46,197 bases of DNA from CAYTCZ01 sp964436315 (GTDB lineage Bacteria > Actinomycetota > Thermoleophilia > Gaiellales > Gaiellaceae): assembly GCA_964436315.1 (NCBI GenBank), contig CAYTCZ010000011.1, positions 1 through 46,197 of the forward strand, read 5' to 3'. Of this stretch, positions 1-7,369 are shown in pieces (positions within the stretch are counted from its first letter, which is position 1; every line of letters begins with the position of its first letter). Below the pieces are notes generated by a model. The model saw only the letters and a list, made by a program, of their open reading frames with translations, did no database searches and was not told the origin of the DNA. The position numbers were made by a program, and so were the translations under genes.

Positions 1-97
1 AGAGCCTATCCCGGTAGGTGCGGTGCCGTCGGGGACGGATGAGACCGCCGCGTCTCAGCCGCCAGCCGGGAGTGCCGCACCTACCGGAATAGGCTCT
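1..97. repeat. Long imperfect inverted repeat with inner hairpin
   Basis: Bases 1-26 pair with 72-97: one mismatch (C10/A88) and two G-T wobbles in 26 positions. The ~45-nt loop holds a second perfect 6-bp hairpin (40-45 with 52-57). The left arm begins at the first base of the window, so the element may extend further. No ORF fits inside. It could be a REP/MITE-like palindrome or the terminator of a gene to the left; there is no T-run. Confidence 0.75.
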
Positions 98-120
98 AGG
101 TCGCACGCTCCGACTTCGCC

Positions 121-174
121 TTCCTGCCGCTCGGAGTCTGGCCGGCAGGAAATCCCTTCCGGGCGGGGAAGGGG
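121..174 (+). promoter_or_regulatory. Two consecutive hairpins in the kinase leader
   Basis: An 8-bp perfect stem (121-128 with 144-151) is followed by a 7-bp perfect stem (154-160 with 167-173). The 3' arm of the second carries the purine-rich GGAAGGGG at 167-174, about 12 nt before the ATG at 187. Folding would occlude this ribosome-binding-like sequence. A regulatory role is inference. Confidence 0.4.
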
Positions 175-186
175 CCAGGGTACGAG

Positions 187-1269
187 ATGGCCCCTCGAGC
201 CTCGGTTTCGCGAACGCTAGACGCCGTTTCGGCAGGCGTCCTCGCCGTCGATACGAACGGCCAGATTCGGTCGTGGAATTCGGCGGCCGAGACGATTACC
301 GGCATCCCTCGGGAAGACCTCGTGGGCCGAGATGTACACACGGCTGTGGGCGCCTTCGGCGCGACTCTCGACCAGGTCGAACTCGCCGACACCGCCGGTA
401 GCCAACTCAGCGCCACGGAAATCGTTCACCTTGAACTCACCGGGGGTAAGCGACTGGCACTCCTGCTTTCGGGGGTCAAGACGGAACACGGGCGCGTCTA
501 CACGTTTCGCTCGCCGACCGCGGATGAGGAAGCCGACGCACGGCGACGCGAGTTCCTCATGACGCTGACGCACGAACTGAAGTCTCCGCTTGCCTCGATC
601 TACAGTGCCGCCATCGCGCTCCGGCGCGAGGACCTCGAGCTCGAGGCTCAGGCGCGAGAAAGGCTCTTGACGGTGATTGCTGGAGAGGCCGCTCGGCTCC
701 GCCGGGCGGTGAACGACATTCTCTCGGTCGGCCGCCTCGAGTCGGGCAAGCTGCGACTCCTGATCGAGCCATGTGACGCTCAGGCAATCGCCCGCGATGT
801 GGTCGGCTCCGCACGCTTGACGTTGCCGTCGTCGACTCGAGTCGAACTGGCCGCACCGGATCAACTCCCCAAGGTTGCGGCCGACCCAGATGGACTTCGC
901 CACGTGCTTGTGAACCTGCTCGAGAACGCGGTCAAGTACTCCCCCGAGGGCGGTTCGATCATCGTGAAGCTCGAGCTTGTTGATGACCGGGTCCGATTCT
1001 CGGTCCGTGACGAAGGAATCGGTATTCCGGCAGAGGAGCAGCCTCGCGTGTTCGAGAAGTTCTATCGCCTCGAGTCGCGGCGCACAGCGCGGATCGAAGG
1101 CACCGGTCTCGGTCTCTACATCACACGCGAGCTCCTCGAGCGAATGGACGGGAGAATCTGGATCTCGTCTCAGGAAGGAGCTGGATCGACGTTCTTCTTC
1201 GATCTTCCGACCGCAGGAGCGAAGCCCGTCGCTCGGGCCGGGAACACGAGCAGCCGCCCCGTCGTTTAA
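187..1269 (+). CDS. PAS-domain sensor histidine kinase
   Basis: A 360-aa two-component sensor kinase that autophosphorylates on histidine and would pass the phosphate to a response regulator. An N-terminal PAS domain (about residues 8-110) is followed by a HisKA dimerisation helix with phosphoacceptor H129 in LTHELKSPLA. The HATPase_c domain has an N box (N247 in NLLENAVKYS), a G1 box (D275-EGIGIP) and a G2 box (GTGLGLY, 305-311). No transmembrane segment or signal peptide is visible, so the kinase is probably cytoplasmic and senses through PAS. No response regulator follows; it may lie upstream outside the window or be unlinked. trxB follows 82 bp downstream, which hints at a redox theme but proves nothing. 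Confidence 0.93.
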   Translation: MAPRASVSRTLDAVSAGVLAVDTNGQIRSWNSAAETITGIPREDLVGRDVHTAVGAFGATLDQVELADTAGSQLSATEIVHLELTGGKRLALLLSGVKTEHGRVYTFRSPTADEEADARRREFLMTLTHELKSPLASIYSAAIALRREDLELEAQARERLLTVIAGEAARLRRAVNDILSVGRLESGKLRLLIEPCDAQAIARDVVGSARLTLPSSTRVELAAPDQLPKVAADPDGLRHVLVNLLENAVKYSPEGGSIIVKLELVDDRVRFSVRDEGIGIPAEEQPRVFEKFYRLESRRTARIEGTGLGLYITRELLERMDGRIWISSQEGAGSTFFFDLPTAGAKPVARAGNTSSRPVV

Positions 1270-1351
1270 GCGTACAGAGAGGGCTCCAATGTGGGCCCTC
1301 CTCCACGTTTGCGAGACTTCGAGCTAGGAACAGAACGACAGTGAGGTTGTC

Positions 1352-2329
1352 GTGACTGAGAATCAAATCCGCGATGTCATCATCATCGGTGGTGGGCCCG
1401 CCGGTTACACGGCGGCGCTCTATAGCGCCCGTGCCAACCTCAATCCACTTGTGATCGAGGGATTCCAGTGGGGCGGTCAGCTGATGATCACGAGTGACGT
1501 CGAGAACTACCCCGGATACGCGGAAGGAACCCTCGGCCCAAAGATGATGGAGGACTTCCGCACGCAGGCTGCACGGTTTGGAACCGAGTTCATCACGGAC
1601 GACGTAACCCGGGTCGACTTCTCGGAGCGCCCGTTTCGCGTCTGGATCGGGGACGACGAGTATCGGTCACGGGCCGTGATCATCGCCACCGGCGCAACCG
1701 CTCGACAGCTTGGACTCGAGTCGGAACGAGCGGCGCAGGGGCGTGGCGTCTCCTACTGCGCCGTCTGCGACGCGGCCTTCTTCGGCGACAAGGAAGTCGT
1801 CGTGGTGGGTGGCGGGGACTCCGCGATGGAGGAGGGAACCTTCCTGACCAAGTTCGCCTCGAAGGTCACGATCGTTCACCGACGTGATCAGTTCCGCGCC
1901 TCGCCGATCATGGTCGATCGAGCCCGAGCGAACGAGAAGGTCGAATTCATTCTCGACTCAGTCGTCGATGAGGTGCTGACGAACGAGCAGGGGAACGTGA
2001 GCGGTGTTCGACTCCGCGATGTCAAGACTGACGAAACCACGGAGATTCCCGCCGAGGGCCTCTTCGTCGCGATTGGACACGACCCAACCACCTCGCTGTT
2101 CACGGGTCAGATCGACATGGACAAAGAGGGCTACATCATCACCAAGGGAAAGTCCTCCGAGACGAACGTGCCGGGCGTTTTTGCCGCCGGCGACGTCCAG
2201 GATCACACGTACCGACAGGCCGTGACCGCGGCCGGCTCAGGATGCATGGCCGCCCTCGACACCGAGCGATTCCTCACCGAGGAAGAAGCAAGCGGAGAAG
2301 AGGCACTCGCCGCCTCGGCCGCGAGCTGA
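1352..2329 (+). CDS. trxB: Thioredoxin-disulfide reductase
   Basis: A 325-aa cytoplasmic FAD enzyme that reduces thioredoxin with NADPH. It starts with GTG. Diagnostic features are the FAD-binding GGGPAGYTAALYSARA near the N-terminus, the redox pair C136-AVC139-D, the NADP-binding VVGGGDSAMEEG (about 151-162), HRRDxFRA (176-183) and the C-terminal FAD motif GVFAAGDVQD. Length and motif order match low-molecular-weight bacterial TrxB. No thioredoxin gene is adjacent, unlike the trxB-trxA pairs of many actinobacteria. The last 20 residues are alanine/glutamate-rich and unlikely to matter for catalysis. Confidence 0.97.
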   Translation: MTENQIRDVIIIGGGPAGYTAALYSARANLNPLVIEGFQWGGQLMITSDVENYPGYAEGTLGPKMMEDFRTQAARFGTEFITDDVTRVDFSERPFRVWIGDDEYRSRAVIIATGATARQLGLESERAAQGRGVSYCAVCDAAFFGDKEVVVVGGGDSAMEEGTFLTKFASKVTIVHRRDQFRASPIMVDRARANEKVEFILDSVVDEVLTNEQGNVSGVRLRDVKTDETTEIPAEGLFVAIGHDPTTSLFTGQIDMDKEGYIITKGKSSETNVPGVFAAGDVQDHTYRQAVTAAGSGCMAALDTERFLTEEEASGEEALAASAAS

Positions 2330-2369
2330 GGCGGCCGGCAAGGACGCGTGCGCCAAGCCGACGTCCCGC

Positions 2370-2375
2370 TACCAT
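2370..2375 (+). promoter_or_regulatory. Putative -10 (TACCAT), leaderless
   Basis: TACCAT ends 9 nt before the ATG at 2385, and no Shine-Dalgarno lies between. This suits a leaderless transcript, common in actinobacteria. No convincing -35 is visible. Confidence 0.4.
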
Positions 2376-2384
2376 CGGGCCGCA

Positions 2385-2855
2385 ATGCCGAACTTCATCT
2401 GCCCGAACTGCAAAAGGCGTGTCGTCGACGACGACCGTCGAGATGGGCTCACGCACCAGCCGGTCGGCTGCCCCCACTGCAGCTTCGGGTTCCTGTTCGA
2501 GATCCTCGATGACTACTATCCGAGCCCGAATACGGCGTTCGTCGTTTGCAATCGAAACCGCCGAATCATTGCCACCGGGCGCGGCCTGTTCGAGCTCACC
2601 GGGTTTCAGGAGCGCGAACTGATCGGGAAGCAGGTCATGGAGGCGTTCGGGATGGATGGAGCCATCGACCCCGATCCTTCCGAGCTCGCCGTTGAATACG
2701 GCGTCCGGCGCATGGGCCAGCAGCTCCCGCTGCGAACCAAATCCGGGATCGAGAAGAAGGTGACGGTCGACTTCTTCCCCGCCTATGACGAGGACGGCGG
2801 GCTGCTCGTTGCGATCCGCCCGCGTCGGCGTCAGAAGGCCAAGACGTCGAGCTGA
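2385..2855 (+). CDS. Zinc-ribbon plus PAS-domain protein
   Basis: A 156-aa soluble protein of unknown role. The N-terminus has two Cys pairs, CPNC (C6, C9) and CPHC (C29, C32), typical of a zinc ribbon. A PAS-like domain follows, from about residue 45 (DYYPSPNTAFVVCNRNRRIIATGRG onward) to the end, with FELTGFQERELIGKQV resembling the PAS core. A basic tail RPRRRQKAK closes the protein. There is no kinase, HTH or cyclase output domain, so it may bind nucleic acid or a partner through the ribbon. It lies 55 bp after trxB and appears to have its own leaderless promoter. The family is not named here because none is recognised with certainty. Confidence 0.85.
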   Translation: MPNFICPNCKRRVVDDDRRDGLTHQPVGCPHCSFGFLFEILDDYYPSPNTAFVVCNRNRRIIATGRGLFELTGFQERELIGKQVMEAFGMDGAIDPDPSELAVEYGVRRMGQQLPLRTKSGIEKKVTVDFFPAYDEDGGLLVAIRPRRRQKAKTSS

Positions 2856-2959
2856 AGTCCCCTCGGGCAGAGCGGTCCGAACGACACCTGCGGCCCTCCT
2901 TTGCGACATCACACACGAGCGTTCATGATGCCGGCGTACACCGGATCAAGGAGGATCGG

Positions 2960-3286
2960 ATGCCGCTCTATCTCATTCGCTTCAGCTACAAGCCCGAGTC
3001 GTGGGCCGACCTCGTCGAAAACCCTGAGGATCGGCGTGGTGTCGTCGGTTCGCTCGCCGAGTCCGTCGGGGGAAGCCTCGAGGGCATGTGGTACTCGTTC
3101 GGCGGTCAGGACGGGTATGTGCTCATCGAGGCACCGGACAACGTCTCAGCCGCAGCGGGAGCGATCGCAGCCGCAGCTGGTGGCGCCGTCACGTCCGTGC
3201 AGACCGACGTGCTCCTGACAGTCGAGGAGACGCTCGAAGCACTCAAGAAGGCGCAGGCAGTCTCCTACGCTCGACCCGGCGGATAG
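2960..3286 (+). CDS. GYD-domain protein
   Basis: A 108-aa small protein resembling the GYD family (ferredoxin-like alpha/beta, often dimeric, function poorly defined). The defining motif is visible as GGQDGYVLIEAPD (about residues 48-60), after MPLYLIRFSY and a helix. The start is firm: AAGGAGG at 2948-2954 is 5 nt from the ATG. The C-terminus overlaps the end of the convergent endonuclease III gene by 22 bp. No cofactor-binding residues are evident. Confidence 0.85.
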   Translation: MPLYLIRFSYKPESWADLVENPEDRRGVVGSLAESVGGSLEGMWYSFGGQDGYVLIEAPDNVSAAAGAIAAAAGGAVTSVQTDVLLTVEETLEALKKAQAVSYARPGG

Positions 3287-3963
3287 CCAGCCCGCAAGAC
3301 GCGGCTCGACGGACAGAGGTCCGAGAGCACGCAGTCCTCACAGCGGGGGGAACGCGCGTCACAGACGCGGCGGCCGTGCCAAATGAGAAGGTGCGGGAAG
3401 CGGGCCCAGTCGCGGCGTGGAACGAGCTTCTGTAGGTCTCGCTCGATCTTCTCCGGATCGTGCTGCTTCGTCAGTCCGAGCCGCTGGGAGAGACGGCGCA
3501 CATGCGTGTCGACCACGATTCCTTGCGTCGCGCCCCGTTCGGCCGCGACGACGTTCGCCGTCTTGCGACCAACTCCAGGTAGTCGAACGAGTTCGTCCAA
3601 CTCGATGGGGACGAGGCCGTCGTACTCCTCCAGCAACATTCGCATCGTTCCGCGGATGTTCTTCGCCTTCTGGCGGTAGGTCCCGGTTGGACGTATGTCA
3701 CGCTCGAGCTCTTCGAGGGGTACGGCGAGGTAATCCCCGGGCGTCTTGTACTTCTGGAACAGGGTCGCCGTGACCCGGTTTACCTGGACGTCAGTCGTCT
3801 GTGCCGAGAGCATGACGGACACGAGCAGTTCGAGGTCGCGTCCGAACCGAAGTGCGATCGTGGCGTCGGTGTGCTCAGCGGCGAGCCGCTCGATGATCGG
3901 GCCGATGCGCTCCCGCCTTGGGCCGACCCGACGTCTTGCCTCTCCTGCGTAGCTACGAGCCAC
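3265..3963 (-). CDS. nth: Endonuclease III (DNA glycosylase/AP lyase)
   Basis: A 232-aa base-excision repair enzyme that removes oxidised pyrimidines and cleaves the abasic site. The helix-hairpin-helix LPGVGRKTANVV carries catalytic K134, and VVDTHVRR supplies catalytic D152. The C-terminal [4Fe-4S] loop is C201-x6-C208-x2-C211-x5-C217, exactly the family spacing. The open frame continues far upstream into the helicase gene, but only the GTG at 3963 gives a normal family length. That start lies 6 nt after a 23-bp inverted repeat and has no clear Shine-Dalgarno, so the exact start is uncertain. The gene follows the AddAB-like pair on the same strand and may be co-transcribed as a repair operon. 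Confidence 0.95.
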   Translation of the reverse strand: MARSYAGEARRRVGPRRERIGPIIERLAAEHTDATIALRFGRDLELLVSVMLSAQTTDVQVNRVTATLFQKYKTPGDYLAVPLEELERDIRPTGTYRQKAKNIRGTMRMLLEEYDGLVPIELDELVRLPGVGRKTANVVAAERGATQGIVVDTHVRRLSQRLGLTKQHDPEKIERDLQKLVPRRDWARFPHLLIWHGRRVCDARSPRCEDCVLSDLCPSSRVLRAGYPPGRA

Positions 3964-3969
3964 GTGTAA

Positions 3970-4032
3970 GGGGTCGGATCTTGCAATCGAGCATAGAGGA
4001 GCGAGGTCTGCGCGATTGCACGATCCGACCCC
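3970..4032. repeat. 23-bp inverted repeat between addA-like gene and nth
   Basis: Arms 3970-3992 and 4010-4032 pair at 21 of 23 positions, with a 17-nt loop. It begins 7 nt after the helicase stop codon and ends just before the nth start. On the minus strand it is not followed by a T-run. It may act as a terminator, a transcript-stabilising hairpin, or be a REP-like palindrome (outer bases GGGGTCGGATC). Confidence 0.8.
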
Positions 4033-4039
4033 GGAGTTG

Positions 4040-7000
4040 TTAGCTGACACCCGCGCTTGCGACCTCGGCCTCGGCGGTCGCAAGCAGCCGGGGGCCGGCA
4101 CATACGACGTCCAATGCGGGGCACTCGGCACAGGCGTACTCACTCGGGGTGGGCCGAAAATCGGCTGACTGAATGGCCTCGATTGCGTGGGAAAGCTCCG
4201 ACTCGAGCTCGCTGACATCCGCTGCGGTAAACGTCGCCGTGACGGGATTGTCCGGCCGCTCGAGGAACACGTAGGCGATCTCGACGCTATCGACCCCCGA
4301 GCGGAGCGCAGCGAGCGCGTAGACAAGTCGCTGAAGGGAGTAGTCATCGTCGACGAGATCGGCCGGCTCGAGATCGTCGAGCCGGTTCGTCTTGTAGTCG
4401 ACAACCAGAGCGGATCCATCGTCGACGAGGAAGGCGTCGAAGCGCCCATGGAGCAAAACCCCATCGTGCTCATACGTAAACGCGAGCTCCGGCCGGGTGG
4501 CCTCGGATGCCCCGAGCCGGCGCGCGAGCGACGATTCGCGCCACGCGCCGACGAGAACGACCACCCGCTCAAGGTCGTCAGCCGTCGCCGCCGGGTACAG
4601 GGCCCGGGCCCTAGCTTCCACGTCGCTCTCGGGGGTGTCCTCCTCGAGAATCACGTGAACCACATCACCGAGCTCGGTCGCCGCGAGGCCGGGTTCGGCG
4701 TCAATGGGGGCCAATCGTGGTCGGGGAGACAACCCGAGCACGCGCTCGGCGTAGTAGCGGTACGAGCACCGATCGAATAGTGCGAGAGCGCTATACGACA
4801 GGCGGCGGACCTCGACCCTGGGAGGTTCCGCAACGCCAGGCAACTCCGCCAGCTCAGGTGCGCTCGGTCCGGAACCTTCGTCCCCCGGGGCGAAGAGCTC
4901 GAGCTGCGAGCCATCCTCACGAGCAACCGCCTCGTCGGAGGACTCCTGCCAACGATCGACACGCAGCAGCAAACGCGCGCCGTCTCGTTCGAGTTCGGTC
5001 GGCCCGTCTTCGCCGAGGTCGAGGTCGAGTCGATCGAACAGCCATCCGATCGAGCTTGCCCGGCCTGCCTTGCGTTCAGGATCGAGTGCGCCAGAGATGA
5101 TCAATCTGTCCATTGCTCGCGTCATGGCGACGTACAGCACTCGCCTCGACTCTGCCTCATCGGCCTTCCGCTCGGCCTCCAAGGCCTGCTCGTAGCCTGC
5201 ATCCGGGCGTCGTTCCCCGGTCGCAGGATCGACCACCCGAAATCCGAACTGCCCGTCGGGCAGGCAGAGAAACTCACTCATCGCGGCAGACGGAGAACCG
5301 CGCCCCGCATCGGCGAGCACGACCGTCTTGAACTCAAGTCCTTTCGCGGCGTGGACGGTGAGGAGCCGAACAGCCTGCGCTCCCTCCTCCACCGCTGCGG
5401 CCTCGAGCTCGCGCGTACCGGACGCCTCGAGATCGGCGATGAAGTCGAGGAAACCCGCCAAGTCCGGGCGGCGGATAGCCTCGTACGAACGCGCCAGACG
5501 CGCCAGCTTCCGGAGATTCGCGTACCGGCGCGAGCCGTCCCAGCGGGCGAGAACGGCGAGATCGTAGTCGTGCTCGGTCAGGACCCGTTCACAGAGCGAC
5601 TCGAGGCTCATCTGTCCAACAAACCGCACCAGGCGTTCATACCGCTGGCGAAAGGCCTCGAAAAGTCGTCGATCCCGTTGGCCGAGTCCCTCCGGCAAAT
5701 CTCGTTCGAGCCCCGAGAACAGCGGCCGACGTCCGGCTGCCCGCCGCAGGAGATAGAGAGCGTCGTTCGAGCAGCCGACGAGCGGCGATGCAAGAACAGA
5801 GACGAGCGCTCGGTCGTCGTACCGATTCAGCAGGAGGCGGAGGTACGCAATGAGGTCCGCCACCTGCTGCGACTCGAAGTAGCCCTGGCCCGCAGCACGA
5901 TACGTCGACAGCCCCTCCTCGCGGAGCGCCAGTTCGTAGCGTTCGGCGTCGGTTCCAGCGGAGAAGAGCAACACGACCTCGCCCGCTGTCGTTTCCCCGG
6001 ATTCGATGAGCTCTCGAACTCGACTGGCGACGTGGCGGGCCTCGGCCACCCGCCAGTGCACGTCTTTCCCGTTGTATGAGGCCTTGTCCGTCACGAGCAG
6101 CTCGACAGCTGGAGAAAACGCCGAGTCTGGAAACCGGCCGGCAGCGCTGAGCGGTTCGAACTCTTCGCCGAACTCCGACTGGAAGATCTGATTGACAACC
6201 GAGAGGACCTCGGGCCGCGCCCGGTAGTTGTGCGTCAATGCGAGCACGCCGGCGCTGGAGGCCCGACGTTCGCGGAAGACATCGACATCGGCATGACGGA
6301 AGCGGTAAATCGATTGGAACTCGTCACCAACGAAGAAAAGTTCCTCAGCACCAATCAGATCGACGAGCTCGCACTGGAGACGGTTGGTGTCCTGGAACTC
6401 GTCGACCATGATCGAGCGCAGCTGCCAACTCACTTCGTCACGGATCCTCGTGTTGCTGCGGAGCAGGTCGCGCGCGATCAATTGGAGATCCTCGAAATCG
6501 ACCCCGGATTCCGCCGCCTTCGCCGCCTCGTACCGTTCCGCGAAAACACCGAGCAGCTCTCCGAGCATCGTGCGATCGCGGGCCGCGACCTCGGCAAACG
6601 CCGCGCGCTCGACCCATGACAGCGCGTCGTTGTAGGCCGTCGACCTCTCATGCTCGCTCGCATCGAGCCGGAGGTCCGACAGATCGAGGAGGGCATCCGC
6701 CGTGTCATGATGGTCGAGAACCTCGAGGACCTCCCGCCCCCGCGATTGAGCACCAGCCTCTTCGGAGAGACCCTGGCTGAGCTCGGCGATCTCGGCACGA
6801 AGCGCGTCGATCGCCTCGGTGAGGCGCGACTCATCTCGATCGCCCAGCGCGAGCTCGAGTCCGGCCGATCGAAGTCGCTCGAACGCGCCGACGATCATCG
6901 AGCGAAGGAGCTGGGCTCCGTACGTCGTCAGAAGCTGAATTCGCGTCGGCTCGTGTTCCGCGCAGAAGAGCTCGAGTGCGTGATCAAACGCCTCAGTACG

Positions 7001-7369
7001 GATGATCCCTGCTTGAGCCTCGTCCAGGACACGGAACCGTGGATCGAGGCCTGCCTCGACGGCGTACTGACGGAGCAGCCTGAAGCAGAAGCCGTGGATC
7101 GTGGAGATCCACGCGCGATCAACATCGCGAGCGAGCTCCTCGCGTCCCGCTTCGGCCAACCGTTCGCGAATCCGAACTCGAAGCTCCCCCGCCGCTCGTT
7201 CGGTGTAAGTGATCACGAGAATGCCGTCGAGCGGCAAGCCGCGCTCAGTGACGGCCTTCACGAACCGCTCGACGAGGACCGACGTCTTCCCGGTCCCTGC
7301 TCCCGCTGAGACGAAGACAACGCCAGACTCGTCGATTGCAGCCAGCTGCTCGGGATTCAGGCTTGTCAT
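4040..7369 (-). CDS. UvrD/AddA-like helicase-nuclease with Fe-S motif
   Basis: An 1109-aa superfamily 1 helicase fused to a RecB-type nuclease, the AddA-like partner for double-strand-break end processing. Walker A is GAGTGKT (23-29), and Walker B/motif II is VDEFQDTN (322-329). TVHAAKGLEF lies further on, and the C-terminal PD-(D/E)XK nuclease shows GRFDAFLVDD followed by VVDYKTN. One Cys in LFDRCSYRYYAERVLG plus C1080, C1083 and C1090 near the end form the pattern of a nuclease-embedded Fe-S cluster. The ATG at 7369 overlaps the upstream gene's stop codon as ATGA, which is why I prefer it to the M 16 codons earlier. AdnA/AdnB or a stand-alone UvrD nuclease are alternatives. Confidence 0.92.
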   Translation of the reverse strand: MTSLNPEQLAAIDESGVVFVSAGAGTGKTSVLVERFVKAVTERGLPLDGILVITYTERAAGELRVRIRERLAEAGREELARDVDRAWISTIHGFCFRLLRQYAVEAGLDPRFRVLDEAQAGIIRTEAFDHALELFCAEHEPTRIQLLTTYGAQLLRSMIVGAFERLRSAGLELALGDRDESRLTEAIDALRAEIAELSQGLSEEAGAQSRGREVLEVLDHHDTADALLDLSDLRLDASEHERSTAYNDALSWVERAAFAEVAARDRTMLGELLGVFAERYEAAKAAESGVDFEDLQLIARDLLRSNTRIRDEVSWQLRSIMVDEFQDTNRLQCELVDLIGAEELFFVGDEFQSIYRFRHADVDVFRERRASSAGVLALTHNYRARPEVLSVVNQIFQSEFGEEFEPLSAAGRFPDSAFSPAVELLVTDKASYNGKDVHWRVAEARHVASRVRELIESGETTAGEVVLLFSAGTDAERYELALREEGLSTYRAAGQGYFESQQVADLIAYLRLLLNRYDDRALVSVLASPLVGCSNDALYLLRRAAGRRPLFSGLERDLPEGLGQRDRRLFEAFRQRYERLVRFVGQMSLESLCERVLTEHDYDLAVLARWDGSRRYANLRKLARLARSYEAIRRPDLAGFLDFIADLEASGTRELEAAAVEEGAQAVRLLTVHAAKGLEFKTVVLADAGRGSPSAAMSEFLCLPDGQFGFRVVDPATGERRPDAGYEQALEAERKADEAESRRVLYVAMTRAMDRLIISGALDPERKAGRASSIGWLFDRLDLDLGEDGPTELERDGARLLLRVDRWQESSDEAVAREDGSQLELFAPGDEGSGPSAPELAELPGVAEPPRVEVRRLSYSALALFDRCSYRYYAERVLGLSPRPRLAPIDAEPGLAATELGDVVHVILEEDTPESDVEARARALYPAATADDLERVVVLVGAWRESSLARRLGASEATRPELAFTYEHDGVLLHGRFDAFLVDDGSALVVDYKTNRLDDLEPADLVDDDYSLQRLVYALAALRSGVDSVEIAYVFLERPDNPVTATFTAADVSELESELSHAIEAIQSADFRPTPSEYACAECPALDVVCAGPRLLATAEAEVASAGVS

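Noticed and set aside
3964..4572. Upstream part of the open frame containing nth
   Set aside because: It overlaps the helicase gene in another frame, is unlike any glycosylase N-terminus, and crosses the inverted repeat.
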